Assembly (NCBI RefSeq): GCF_012113595.1
Contig: NZ_CP050831.1
Coordinates: forward strand, 2,294,001 to 2,358,000
Direction of reading: 5' to 3'
From: Bacteroides faecium
GTDB taxonomy: Bacteria > Bacteroidota > Bacteroidia > Bacteroidales > Bacteroidaceae
DNA: 64,000 nucleotides
Shown here one piece after another: positions 28,169-36,518 of the stretch; position 1 is the stretch's first letter; the number at the start of each line of letters is the position of its first letter. The notes under the pieces are model-generated. The model saw only the letters and a list, made by a program, of their open reading frames with translations, ran no database searches and was not told where the DNA came from. A program made the position numbers and the translations under genes.

Positions 28169-28190
28169 AAAAGTCCTGCTATGGACTTTT
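28169..28190. terminator. Small hairpin AAAAGTCC/GGACTTTT
   Basis: Perfect 8-bp arms with a 6-base loop, T-rich after it. It may be a second terminator or a leftover structure. Confidence 0.45.
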
Positions 28191-28196
28191 GTTTAT

Positions 28197-28204
28197 TATT
28201 TTTG
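28197..28204 (+). promoter_or_regulatory. Possible -7 box before a small membrane ORF
   Basis: TATTTTTG fits TAnnTTTG, 47 bases before GTG 28251. No suitable -33 box. Confidence 0.35.
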
Positions 28205-28250
28205 CTTTTCTTTGTAGCCGAATGTAGAAAACCATAAGCAAACATACACG

Positions 28251-28370
28251 GTGAAAGAATATATCCGGGACTTGAAAACCCGTATAATCATAATAAGGTT
28301 GTTGAAATCTATAGGAGTGGGGATTATAGTTGCAGCAATTCTGGCGATGATAAGTGTCCTTGCATCGTAA
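28251..28370 (+). CDS. Possible 39-residue membrane peptide
   Basis: A GTG-started frame encodes a basic N-terminus (KEYIRDLKTRIIIIRLLKS) and a hydrophobic helix (IGVGIIVAAILAMISVLAS) reaching the stop. The plus-inside arrangement and a possible -7 box at 28197 fit a real small inner-membrane protein. Evidence is thin: no homologue is known to me, the start is GTG, and chance hydrophobic frames of this size occur. It lies alone between the rpmH terminator and the PASTA gene. Confidence 0.35.
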   Translation: MKEYIRDLKTRIIIIRLLKSIGVGIIVAAILAMISVLAS

Positions 28371-28420
28371 ATGAGGACATTTTTCATCGCCTACTTTTCA
28401 TAATTTCAACTATTTTGTAG

Positions 28421-28428
28421 TATCTTTG
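28421..28428 (+). promoter_or_regulatory. -7 box of the PASTA-rluD-ddl operon
   Basis: TATCTTTG, 17 bases before the PASTA gene start. Confidence 0.65.
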
Positions 28429-28444
28429 GCGCATATTAACAGCA

Positions 28445-29101
28445 ATGCATATGACTATTAAAGAATTCTTTTCTTTTAAAACAAATAAATTTTTCTGGTT
28501 GAATATTATCGCCATGATTGTGGTGGTGGTAGTGATGGTATTCGGTGTGTTGAAATGGCTCGACATACATACACATCATGGTGAAACTGTCATGGTGCCC
28601 GATGTGAAAGGGATGACGGTGGAAGAAGCTACCAAAATGTTCCGTAATCATGGACTGATATGTGTGATTTCCGACACCAAATATGTAAAGGATAAGGCGG
28701 CAGGTATTATTCTTGACCTGAAACCGGGCGCCGGAGATAAAGTGAAAGAAGGCCGTACCGTATATCTGACGGTCAATACATTGGATATTCCTTTGCGCGT
28801 CATTCCTGATGTCGCTGATAATAGTTCTCTCCGGCAGGCGGAGGCCAAGTTGCAGAGTGCCGGTTTCAAGCTGACTGAAATTCAGTTGGTACATGGTGAG
28901 AAAGACTGGGTATATGGTGTGAAGTACCAGGGACGGCAGTTGGCGACAGGAGAAAAAGTTCCTGTGGGTGCTTCCCTGACGCTGATGGTAGGAAACGGAG
29001 CTGGCGATATGACCGAAGAAGACTCCATAGATATCGATACCGATACGGAAAAGCCTGTGGCATCGGAAACATCACCTGCTCAAGATGATAGCTGGTTTTA
29101 A
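28445..29101 (+). CDS. Membrane-anchored protein with two PASTA domains
   Basis: A 218-residue protein (an ATG two codons in is also possible). A short cytosolic N-terminus leads to one membrane span (about 18-38, WLNIIAMIVVVVVMVFGVL). Two PASTA domains follow in the periplasm, about 51-113 (VPDVKGMTVEEA) and about 118-185 (VIPDVADNSSLRQAE), then an acidic Asp/Glu-rich tail. PASTA domains bind peptidoglycan stem peptides in kinases and PBPs; here no kinase domain is attached. Co-transcription with rluD and ddl, a cell-wall precursor enzyme, fits a wall-linked role. Confidence 0.85.
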   Translation: MHMTIKEFFSFKTNKFFWLNIIAMIVVVVVMVFGVLKWLDIHTHHGETVMVPDVKGMTVEEATKMFRNHGLICVISDTKYVKDKAAGIILDLKPGAGDKVKEGRTVYLTVNTLDIPLRVIPDVADNSSLRQAEAKLQSAGFKLTEIQLVHGEKDWVYGVKYQGRQLATGEKVPVGASLTLMVGNGAGDMTEEDSIDIDTDTEKPVASETSPAQDDSWF

Positions 29102-29128
29102 TTGATAAATAACAGAAACAAGACTCAC

Positions 29129-30202
29129 ATGATAGAGGAAGAACTTCCGGACGAACTGGAAAATGATTTGGAGGATATAGAACCTGTCGGTGACGAATCC
29201 CAGCTTTACGAACACTTCCGCGTGGTTGTAGATAAAGGGCAGGCGATGGTCAGAGTCGACAAATATCTGTTCGAACGTATTGTCAATGCTTCGCGCAACC
29301 GTATCCAGAAAGCTGCCGAAGGCGGATTCGTTATGGCTAACGACAAACCGGTGAAAAGCAGCTATAAAGTGAAGCCGTTGGACGTCATCACGGTGATGAT
29401 GGATCGTCCGCGCTACGAAAATGAAATTATCCCTGAAGATATTCCCCTTACTATCGTTTATGAAGACCCGTACCTGATGGTTGTGAATAAGCCGGCAGGA
29501 CTGGTGGTACATCCGGGACACGGAAATTATCACGGTACACTGGTCAATGCGCTTGCCTGGCATATGAAGGATAATCCCGATTATGACGCGAACGACCCGC
29601 ATGTAGGACTTGTTCACCGGATTGACAAAGACACTTCGGGCTTGTTGGTGATTGCCAAGACGCCGGACGCTAAAACAAACCTGGGACTTCAATTCTTTAA
29701 TAAAACGACCAAACGTAAGTATCGTGCCTTGGTATGGGGAATTGTAGAACAGGATGAAGGAACCATCATCGGCAATATTGCCCGCAACCCGAGAGACAGG
29801 ATGCAAATGGCGGTGATGTCCGACCCGGCGGTGGGTAAGCATGCCGTAACCCATTATCGCGTATTGGAACGGTTGGGATACGTCACTCTCGTGGAATGTA
29901 TTCTGGAAACAGGGCGTACACATCAGATTCGTGTTCATATGAAACATATCGGCCATGTGCTGTTCAATGATGAACGCTATGGCGGCCATGAGATACTGAA
30001 AGGAACCCATTTTAGTAAATATAAACAGTTTGTAAATAATTGCTTTGACACTTGTCCCCGGCAGGCTTTGCATGCTATGACGTTGGGATTCGTGCATCCC
30101 GTCACAGGTGAAGAGATGCATTTTACTTCCGAACTTCCGGATGACATGACCCGGCTTATCGAGAAGTGGAGAGGCTATATCAGTAATAGAGAATTAGAAT
30201 GA
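29129..30202 (+). CDS. rluD: Ribosomal large subunit pseudouridine synthase (RluD-type)
   Basis: The ATG at 29129 gives 357 residues; the longer frame uses a weak TTG start. An N-terminal S4 RNA-binding domain (about 40-100, VRVDKYLFERIVNASRNRIQKA) precedes the RluA catalytic domain, with HRIDKDTSGLLV giving catalytic Asp166. It isomerizes uridines of 23S rRNA. RluD rather than RluC is chosen from the S4 domain and size, without full certainty. Its stop overlaps the ddl ATG by four bases, so the two are translationally coupled. Confidence 0.9.
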   Translation: MIEEELPDELENDLEDIEPVGDESQLYEHFRVVVDKGQAMVRVDKYLFERIVNASRNRIQKAAEGGFVMANDKPVKSSYKVKPLDVITVMMDRPRYENEIIPEDIPLTIVYEDPYLMVVNKPAGLVVHPGHGNYHGTLVNALAWHMKDNPDYDANDPHVGLVHRIDKDTSGLLVIAKTPDAKTNLGLQFFNKTTKRKYRALVWGIVEQDEGTIIGNIARNPRDRMQMAVMSDPAVGKHAVTHYRVLERLGYVTLVECILETGRTHQIRVHMKHIGHVLFNDERYGGHEILKGTHFSKYKQFVNNCFDTCPRQALHAMTLGFVHPVTGEEMHFTSELPDDMTRLIEKWRGYISNRELE

Positions 30203-31173
30203 AACGCAACATTGCTATCGTAGCAGGGGGGGATACCTCTGAAATCGTAGTTTCCCTGCGTAGTGCACAGGGCATTTATTCCTTTATAGATAAGGAAAAG
30301 TATAATTTGTACATTGTGGAGATGGAAGGCCGTCGCTGGGAAGTACAATTGCCGGACGGAAAACGAATCCCGGTGGACAGAAATGATTTTAGTTTTACGA
30401 ACGGAACGGAAAAGGTTGTGTTCGATTTTGCCTACATCACCATTCATGGCACACCGGGTGAGGATGGTCGCCTGCAAGGCTATTTTGACATGATGCGTAT
30501 TCCGTATTCCTGCTGTGGGGTACTGGCTGCCGCCATTACCTATGACAAATTTACCTGCAACCAGTATCTGAAAGCTTTTGGGGTGCGCATTGCCGAATCA
30601 CTGCTGCTACGTCAGGGACAATCGGTTTCTGACGAAGACGTGATTGAAAAAATAGGTTTGCCCTGCTTCATTAAGCCCAGTTTGGGTGGTTCGAGTTTCG
30701 GCGTTACGAAAGTAAAAACGAAAGAACAAATCCAACCGGCCATTGTTAAGGCTTTCGGAGAAGCGGAAGAAGTGCTTGTCGAAGCATTTATGGAAGGAAC
30801 AGAGTTGACTTGCGGTTGCTACAAGACCAAAGAGAAATCGGTGGTATTCCCGCCTACGGAAGTGGTGACGCACAATGAGTTTTTTGATTACGATGCAAAA
30901 TACAATGGTCAGGTAGATGAAATCACGCCTGCACGTATCTCGGACGAAATGACCGGACGTGTGCAGATGCTGACTTCGGCTATCTATGATATATTAGGTT
31001 GCTCCGGCATTATCCGCGTGGATTATATAGTGACTGCCGGTGAAAAGCTTAACCTTCTCGAAGTGAATACAACTCCGGGAATGACTGCTACCAGCTTTAT
31101 TCCCCAGCAAGTGCGTGCTGCCGGACTGGAGATAAAGGATGTGATGACCGATATTATTGAAAACAAATTTTAA
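30199..31173 (+). CDS. ddl: D-alanine--D-alanine ligase
   Basis: A 324-residue ATP-grasp enzyme. The N-terminal domain contains the Gly-rich IVAGGDTSE loop and ITIHGTPGEDG; the ATP-grasp part contains CFIKPSLGGSSFGVTKV and ELTCGCY; the C-terminal LLEVNTTPGMTATSFIPQ carries the Mg/ATP ligands. It makes the D-Ala-D-Ala dipeptide of peptidoglycan. It overlaps rluD and is followed after seven bases by an acyltransferase-like gene. Confidence 0.96.
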   Translation: MKRNIAIVAGGDTSEIVVSLRSAQGIYSFIDKEKYNLYIVEMEGRRWEVQLPDGKRIPVDRNDFSFTNGTEKVVFDFAYITIHGTPGEDGRLQGYFDMMRIPYSCCGVLAAAITYDKFTCNQYLKAFGVRIAESLLLRQGQSVSDEDVIEKIGLPCFIKPSLGGSSFGVTKVKTKEQIQPAIVKAFGEAEEVLVEAFMEGTELTCGCYKTKEKSVVFPPTEVVTHNEFFDYDAKYNGQVDEITPARISDEMTGRVQMLTSAIYDILGCSGIIRVDYIVTAGEKLNLLEVNTTPGMTATSFIPQQVRAAGLEIKDVMTDIIENKF

Positions 31174-31180
31174 TCGCGTT

Positions 31181-32329
31181 ATGGATCTGACAGAGTTTAA
31201 TGATATTCGCCCTTATAATGATGAGGAGCTTCCTCAAATATTTGAGGAACTGATTGCCGATCCGGCTTTTCAGAAAGCCGCCACAGGAGCTATACCGAAC
31301 GTCCCATTCGAACTTCTGGCGCAGAAAATGCGTGCTTGTAAGACTAAACTGGATTTCCAGGAAGCATTCTGCTATGGCATTTTGTGGAAGATTGCGGCCG
31401 ACCATACAGCCGGATTGACCTTGGACCATACCGCTATACCGGATAAAAGCAAAGCCTATACTTATATATCGAATCATAGGGATATTATCCTTGATTCGGG
31501 ATTCCTTTCCATTTTGCTGATCGACCAGGGAATGGATACCGTAGAAATAGCGATTGGAGATAATCTGTTGATTTACCCCTGGATCAAGAAATTGGTTCGT
31601 GTCAATAAATCCTTTATTGTGCAGCGGGCATTGACCATGCGCCAGATGCTTGAATCCTCGGCACGAATGTCACGCTATATGCATTACACCATTTCGCAGA
31701 AAAACCAGTCTATCTGGGTTGCGCAGCGTGAAGGGCGTGCGAAAGACTCCAATGACCGTACGCAAGACAGCGTCTTGAAGATGCTGGCAATGGGTGGTGA
31801 AGGTGATTTGGTAGAACGTCTGATGGAAATGAATATTGCTCCGCTTGCCATTTCATATGAATATGACCCTTGTGATTTTCTGAAAGCGCAGGAATTTCAA
31901 TTGAAAAGAGACGTAGAAGGATATAAAAAGACTACGCAGGACGATTTGATTAATATGCAGACCGGTCTGTTCGGATATAAGGGTAAAGTTCATTTCCAGG
32001 TTGCCCCCTGTCTGAATGATGAGTTGCAACATTTGGATCCTTCATTACCGAAACCGGAACTGTTTGCCCGTATTTCTTCTTATCTCGACCGTAGAATCCA
32101 TCGTAACTACCGTATTTATCCGGGCAATTATGTGGCTTACGATTTGCTGAACGGTACGACGAAGTTTGCGTCTAACTATACCGAAGAAGAGAAACAACAG
32201 TTTATAAACTATATTGAGCAACAATTAGGCAAGATAAAGATTCCGAATAAGGATGAGGAGTTTTTGCGTGAGAAGTTGTTATTGATGTATTCCAATCCGT
32301 TAGTAAATCATTTAGCTGCTTGCCAATGA
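31181..32329 (+). CDS. Acyltransferase-like protein (glycerolipid acyltransferase family)
   Basis: From the ATG at 31181 (eight codons into the longest frame, just after ddl) the protein has 382 residues. The acyltransferase motif appears as SNHRDIILDS with Asn98 and His99, in the place of the usual NHxxxxD; here the Asp is one residue farther away. Later residues include a EGRAKDSNDRTQDS stretch that resembles the substrate-binding EGTRSR block. Such enzymes acylate lysophosphatidate or related lipids at the membrane. No transmembrane span is obvious. The substrate is not known, and the altered motif makes me cautious. Its stop overlaps the start of the NigD-like gene. Confidence 0.65.
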   Translation: MDLTEFNDIRPYNDEELPQIFEELIADPAFQKAATGAIPNVPFELLAQKMRACKTKLDFQEAFCYGILWKIAADHTAGLTLDHTAIPDKSKAYTYISNHRDIILDSGFLSILLIDQGMDTVEIAIGDNLLIYPWIKKLVRVNKSFIVQRALTMRQMLESSARMSRYMHYTISQKNQSIWVAQREGRAKDSNDRTQDSVLKMLAMGGEGDLVERLMEMNIAPLAISYEYDPCDFLKAQEFQLKRDVEGYKKTTQDDLINMQTGLFGYKGKVHFQVAPCLNDELQHLDPSLPKPELFARISSYLDRRIHRNYRIYPGNYVAYDLLNGTTKFASNYTEEEKQQFINYIEQQLGKIKIPNKDEEFLREKLLLMYSNPLVNHLAACQ

Positions 32330-33021
32330 GAAAAAGAAAGTTACATAGAGTCTGGTTGTTAGGATTACTTTTCCTGATGACTGCTTGTGGAGATGACGAC
32401 TATTATTATCCTTCGGTGCAACTGGAATTTGTTACAGTAGTAGCCGGCGAAGATGGTAGCATACAGACGCTTATCCCTGATAAGGGGGCGTCGTTGCCTG
32501 TATTGGAAGACCGTACAGGGGCTGCTATTTCTCCGAATACTTCCAGACGTGTAATGAGTAATTATGAAGTGTTGACGGATGGTGTCCGTATTTATTCTTT
32601 GCAGTCGCTTATAACGCCGGATCCCAAGCCGGAAGATGATCCGGTTTATAAAGACGGTATAAAGACTGATCCTGTTGAGATGGTCAGTATCTGGCTAGGA
32701 CGAAATTATCTGAATATGATTCTGAATCTGAAGGTCAGCACGGGCAAGGGACATGTTTTCGGTATTGTGGAAGATACGTCTGAACTGGAAACAAAAGGCA
32801 TTGTAAATATGTTATTATATCATGATGCGAACAGTGATGCGGAGTATTACAATCGACGCGCTTATATCTCTGTTCCTTTGGAGAAATATGTAAATGCAGA
32901 GAAACCTGACCGAGTAATAAAGATTAAATTTAAATATTACAAATACGGTGAGGACGGAACTGGTGAAGTATCAGATAAGTATTGTGATCCCGGATTTGAT
33001 TATATCCCGGAACTGAATTGA
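32326..33021 (+). CDS. NigD-like lipoprotein
   Basis: A 231-residue lipoprotein (Cys21 in LMTACGDDD), starting at the ATG that overlaps the previous stop. An N-terminal beta-rich part (VQLEFVTVVAGEDGSIQTLIPDKG) and a C-terminal beta-sandwich (MVSIWLGRNYLNMILNLKVS to the Lys-rich KIKFKYYKYG) match the NigD-like family of Bacteroides, small outer-membrane-associated proteins of unknown function named from a B. fragilis bacteriocin-related gene. It is probably transcribed with the ddl operon. Confidence 0.7.
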   Translation: MRKRKLHRVWLLGLLFLMTACGDDDYYYPSVQLEFVTVVAGEDGSIQTLIPDKGASLPVLEDRTGAAISPNTSRRVMSNYEVLTDGVRIYSLQSLITPDPKPEDDPVYKDGIKTDPVEMVSIWLGRNYLNMILNLKVSTGKGHVFGIVEDTSELETKGIVNMLLYHDANSDAEYYNRRAYISVPLEKYVNAEKPDRVIKIKFKYYKYGEDGTGEVSDKYCDPGFDYIPELN

Positions 33022-33035
33022 AGAATTGAGTATAT

Positions 33036-33428
33036 ATGTTTAAAATGAATCAACTAGTCGTGGGAATATTTTTATTTCTTTCTTCCCTTTTCTCCTGTCA
33101 GCAGAAAGGGAATTTTCAGTCAATGAATGTAGAGGATTTCGATACTCTTATTCAGAATGAGGATATACAACGCCTGGATGTCCGTACATTGGCCGAATAT
33201 TCGGAAGGGCATATAGCAAAAACTATTAATATCAATGTGATGGATGATTCTTTTGCTGCAATGGCAGACTCGTTATTGCAAAAAGACAGACCGGTAGCTG
33301 TATATTGCCGTAGTGGCAAACGAAGTAAGAAGGCTGCTGCCATCTTGAGTGCGAAAGGCTATAAAGTTTTTGATCTTGATAAGGGATTCAATTCCTGGCA
33401 GGAAGCAGGTAAAGAGATAGAGAAGTGA
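33036..33428 (+). CDS. Rhodanese-like lipoprotein
   Basis: A 130-residue secreted protein with a lipobox Cys21 (LFSCQQ) and a single rhodanese domain: DVRTLAEYSEGHIAKTININV and the active-site loop CRSGKRSKKAA with Cys91. Rhodanese domains move sulfane sulfur or act as binding modules. The lipoprotein signal places it in the periplasm or outer membrane, which is unusual compared with cytosolic rhodaneses but common in Bacteroidetes. Last gene of the operon; a terminator follows. Confidence 0.88.
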   Translation: MFKMNQLVVGIFLFLSSLFSCQQKGNFQSMNVEDFDTLIQNEDIQRLDVRTLAEYSEGHIAKTININVMDDSFAAMADSLLQKDRPVAVYCRSGKRSKKAAAILSAKGYKVFDLDKGFNSWQEAGKEIEK

Positions 33429-33447
33429 CAGAGAATCATAAACGATG

Positions 33448-33488
33448 ACGGTGAACACAGAATACGAGACGCATCCTGTGTTCACCGT
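33448..33488 (+). terminator. Terminator after the rhodanese gene
   Basis: ACGGTGAACACAG (33448-33460) and CTGTGTTCACCGT (33476-33488) are perfectly inverted, followed by TTATTTTTTTA. It also lies at the end of the leftward argF' gene. Confidence 0.88.
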
Positions 33489-33524
33489 TTATTTTTTTAT
33501 AACTTGTTCCTGTTTGCCGTTCTG

Positions 33525-34481
33525 TTATTCCAGTCCTTCTAGTAATCTTTTTAGAACCACTGTAGCCGAGATTTCACGGTTTGCAGCTTCCGGGATGACG
33601 ATTGATTGCGGGCTTTCAATGACCTCATCCGTAACGATCATATTTCTACGAACCGGAAGGCAGTGCATGAAATAAGCATTGTTGGTTACGGCCATTTGAC
33701 GGTCGCTTACTGTCCATTCACGGTCTTTGCTCAATATCTGTCCGTAATTGTCGCCTGCATAGGCAGCCCAGTTTTTGGCATATACAAAGTCGGCTCCTTC
33801 AAAGGCCTTCATTTGGTCATACTCTACTTTAGCATTTCCTACAAATTCAGGAGCCAGTTCGTATCCTTCCGGGTGAGTGATGACAAAATCATAATCGGTG
33901 GCGTTCATCCACTCCGCAAAAGAATTGGGGACAGCCTGCGGCAATGGACGCGGATGCGGAGCCCAGGTCATAACCACTTTGGGGCGTGCCGTTTTCTTAT
34001 ATTCTTCAATTGTAATTAAGTCAGCAAAACTCTGTAACGGATGGCGTGTTGCCGCTTCCATGGAGAATACCGGACGTCCGGAATATTGGATAAATTGATT
34101 CAGAATAGTTTCCTGATAGTCAAAATCACGATTCTCAAAACGGGCAAAAGAACGTACTCCGATGATATCGCAATAGCATCCCATCACAGGGATAGCTTCT
34201 AATAAATGTTCCGGCTTATCACCATCCATGATAACGCCCCGTTCAGTTTCCAATTTCCAGGCTCCTTGGTTGATATCCAACACCATAACGTTCATTCCCA
34301 GATTCAGCGCCGCTTTCTGTGTGCTGAGGCGGGTACGCAGACTGGAGTTGAAGAAGATCATCATCAATGTCTTATTCCTACCCAATTCTACATATTTGAA
34401 ACGATCTTTTTTAATAACGAACGATTCTTCGATGGCTGATTTTAAATCGCCAATGTCCTGTACACAAGTAAATTTCTTCAT
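33525..34481 (-). CDS. argF': N-succinylornithine carbamoyltransferase
   Basis: A 318-residue transcarbamylase. The carbamoyl-phosphate site is SSLRTRLST (about 46-54), with HPLQ for the second site and HCLPVRR near the C-terminus. Residue 90 is Pro in GDKPEH. In the B. fragilis enzyme this Pro separates succinylornithine use from the acetylornithine enzyme of Xanthomonas, which has Glu there, so N-succinylornithine is the likely substrate. It makes an arginine precursor in the Bacteroidetes pathway. It follows proA on the same strand after 26 bases, so arginine and proline synthesis share an operon. Confidence 0.92.
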   Translation of the reverse strand: MKKFTCVQDIGDLKSAIEESFVIKKDRFKYVELGRNKTLMMIFFNSSLRTRLSTQKAALNLGMNVMVLDINQGAWKLETERGVIMDGDKPEHLLEAIPVMGCYCDIIGVRSFARFENRDFDYQETILNQFIQYSGRPVFSMEAATRHPLQSFADLITIEEYKKTARPKVVMTWAPHPRPLPQAVPNSFAEWMNATDYDFVITHPEGYELAPEFVGNAKVEYDQMKAFEGADFVYAKNWAAYAGDNYGQILSKDREWTVSDRQMAVTNNAYFMHCLPVRRNMIVTDEVIESPQSIVIPEAANREISATVVLKRLLEGLE

Positions 34482-34507
34482 ATCCTTTATTTGTTAATTC
34501 TCAATTC

Positions 34508-35764
34508 TTAATTTCTTCTAGTCTGCCCATCTCCTTCAATAATCCATTTGTAAGAAGTGATTTCTTCCAGTCCCATCGGACCCCGTGCATGCAGTTTTTG
34601 CGTGCTGATGCCTATTTCGGCTCCCAAACCGAATTGTGCTCCGTCGGTGAAAGCGGTAGATACATTGGTATATACACAAGCAGCATCTACTATCTTTATA
34701 AACAATGTCGCACGCTCCTTGTTTTCCGTGACGATGCATTCACTATGCTTCGAACTGTTTTCCTGAATATGTCCCAAAGCATCTTCAAAGCTCTTCACAG
34801 TCTTGACTGCCATTTTATAGTCTAAGAACTCCGTACCGAAACTTTCTTCCGTTGCAGGTTGTAGAAGTTCGGCAGGATAATGTCCTTCCAATGCCTGATA
34901 AGCTTGCAGGTCAGCATAAATAATCACATTACTATCTTTCAACTTCTGGCAAAGCACGGGTAGTTCGGCCAGTCTTTTCTCATGCACGATAGTACAGTCC
35001 AACGCATTACATACACTCACTCTGCGAGTTTTGGCATTATGGATAATATCTGCCCCCTTATTTACATCTCCAAACTCGTCAAAGTAAGTATGGCAAATAC
35101 CAGCGCCCGTCTCAATAACGGGAATCCTGGCATTTTCGCGTACAAAATTGATAAGCCCGCTACTTCCCCTGGGAATAATCAAATCGACATAGCCTACAGC
35201 ATTTAGTAATGCCGTCGTAGCTTCTCTGTCAGCCGGAAGCAGCTCTACAATATGTGGATTGACATTGAATCTTTTCAAAACTTCGTGAATCACACTGATA
35301 ATAGCGCGGTTGGAACAGTCTGCGTCACTTCCACCTTTCAATATGCAAGCGTTCCCGCTCTTCAAGCACAGAGAGAATACATCGAAACTTACATTAGGAC
35401 GTGCTTCATAGATAATTCCTATCACCCCAAAAGGAACACTGATCTTCGTCAGTCTCATCCCATTGGGACGAACCGTTTCTTTCAGTACTTTACCCAAAGG
35501 AGAAGGCAGGGTAGCTACATTACATGTATCCGCTGCAATACCCTTCAAACGTTCTTCCGTTAATTTCAACCGATCGTACTTTGGATCATTTTTGTCCATT
35601 CGTGCGAGGTCTTTTTCATTCTCAGCAAGAATGAAAGACGTTTCTGCAACTGTCGCGTCAGCCACTGCGTTTAAAATCTGATTGATGGTATCATCGCTCA
35701 GCAAGGCTAATTCCCGACTTGCTGCCTTTACGGCAGCAAAAGTTTCGTTTAAATCTGTAGTCAT
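34508..35764 (-). CDS. proA: Gamma-glutamyl phosphate reductase
   Basis: A 418-residue member of the aldehyde dehydrogenase superfamily. Visible ProA motifs are PFGVIGIIYEARPNVSFDV, ACILKGGSDADCSN, LIIPRGSSGLI, the catalytic region RVSVCNALDCTIVH, and the C-terminal LHARGPMGLEEITSYKW. It reduces gamma-glutamyl phosphate to the semialdehyde in proline synthesis, using NADPH. Its partner proB is 3.3 kb away beyond a non-coding block and two surface lipoproteins, while it has its own promoter at 35803. Confidence 0.97.
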   Translation of the reverse strand: MTTDLNETFAAVKAASRELALLSDDTINQILNAVADATVAETSFILAENEKDLARMDKNDPKYDRLKLTEERLKGIAADTCNVATLPSPLGKVLKETVRPNGMRLTKISVPFGVIGIIYEARPNVSFDVFSLCLKSGNACILKGGSDADCSNRAIISVIHEVLKRFNVNPHIVELLPADREATTALLNAVGYVDLIIPRGSSGLINFVRENARIPVIETGAGICHTYFDEFGDVNKGADIIHNAKTRRVSVCNALDCTIVHEKRLAELPVLCQKLKDSNVIIYADLQAYQALEGHYPAELLQPATEESFGTEFLDYKMAVKTVKSFEDALGHIQENSSKHSECIVTENKERATLFIKIVDAACVYTNVSTAFTDGAQFGLGAEIGISTQKLHARGPMGLEEITSYKWIIEGDGQTRRN

Positions 35765-35802
35765 TTGCTCCTTTTTTGCATTAAATGGAAAGATAAACTA
35801 TG

Positions 35803-35810
35803 CAAATATA
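35803..35810 (-). promoter_or_regulatory. -7 box of proA-argF'
   Basis: Leftward strand TATATTTG, 38 bases before the proA ATG. A standard -33 box is not seen. Confidence 0.6.
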
Positions 35811-35955
35811 GTGAATGATGTGAATAAAACCTGTTGAAAAACAAAATAAATGTTGGTAGCTATCAGTTGGCGTGTTCTCACTTCAATAGTCTCGTTTGTG
35901 ACCTTATCAGCGGTGCCCGACCAGACGAAGTGGCATAATTGCTGCAAATATGTAA

Positions 35956-35985
35956 ATTATACATCAATGTATTATACATCAATGT
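35956..35985. repeat. Tandem 15-base repeat ATTATACATCAATGT
   Basis: Two exact copies, 35956-35970 and 35971-35985, followed by ATAAT. Each copy contains TACAT-CA-ATGTA across its border, giving operator-like symmetry. Confidence 0.8.
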
Positions 35986-36111
35986 ATAATTTATATGCCC
36001 TCCCCGATTGAAAAAAATGTTATTATTAGATAGTGGTGCTTCCTTAATATATTTCATTTCTGCCCGTTTCATTTATTCTAGTGTAGTAAGGAATAAAACT
36101 ATGTGTGGATG

Positions 36112-36168
36112 AACTTGTTGAAACCAGTACTGAAGTAAGCCGAACCATGTACTGGACTTATTCAAGTT
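36112..36168. repeat. Imperfect long hairpin AACTTG...CCAGTAC / GTACTGG...CAAGTT
   Basis: Arms AACTTG (36112-36117) plus CCAGTAC (36124-36130) are inverted as GTACTGG (36149-36155) plus CAAGTT (36163-36168), with 6- and 7-base internal loops. Confidence 0.6.
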
Positions 36169-36247
36169 TCCTACATCATTTCATTGAGTGTAGTACTTGT
36201 TCCGGTCAATTCTACTACTAAATAGTAAAAGTAAAAAACTGCTTTCA

Positions 36248-36299
36248 GCTTTCAGTTCTTCCAAAAAGCCCCTCTTCATCGAAGGTTTTGGCTGAAAGC
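36248..36299. repeat. Nested hairpin GCTTTCAG/CTGAAAGC with CCAAAA/TTTTGG
   Basis: GCTTTCAG (36248-36255) pairs with CTGAAAGC (36292-36299), and CCAAAA (36261-36266) with TTTTGG (36286-36291); a 5-base bulge is on the left arm. Confidence 0.65.
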
Positions 36300-36375
36300 G
36301 AACCTGAATGCAGAAGTGTATAATTTTAGTTCCTTTTTTGATACTATATCTAGTTGAAATACAAGCTCTGCTTTA

Positions 36376-36438
36376 GTGAAACGGAGCCTGCATTTCCGTG
36401 AAACAGAGCCTCTGTTTCACCAAGATAGAGGCTCTGTT
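36376..36438. repeat. Overlapping, mutually exclusive inverted repeats (GTGAAACAGAG family)
   Basis: GTGAAACAGAG (36398-36408) is inverted by CTCTGTTTCAC (36410-36420), and AACAGAGCCTCT (36402-36413) is inverted by AGAGGCTCTGTT (36427-36438). The two stems share bases and cannot form together. GTGAAACGGAGCC at 36376-36388 repeats 22 bases later as GTGAAACAGAGCC. Confidence 0.75.
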
Positions 36439-36518
36439 CTGCTCACCCCACGTACGGATGACTTTCAGTCCACAGGTGAGCAACCCTGAGCCCATATGAC
36501 TGTCACTTTTGCCCACGT

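Noticed and set aside
29072..30121. Long open frame on the leftward strand opposite rluD (349 codons)
   Set aside because: It mirrors a well-conserved RluD gene, has no start context and its translation resembles no protein.
35878..36072. 64-codon leftward frame
   Set aside because: Its coding is built on the 15-base tandem repeat (LMYN twice) and it has no promoter or homologue I recognise.
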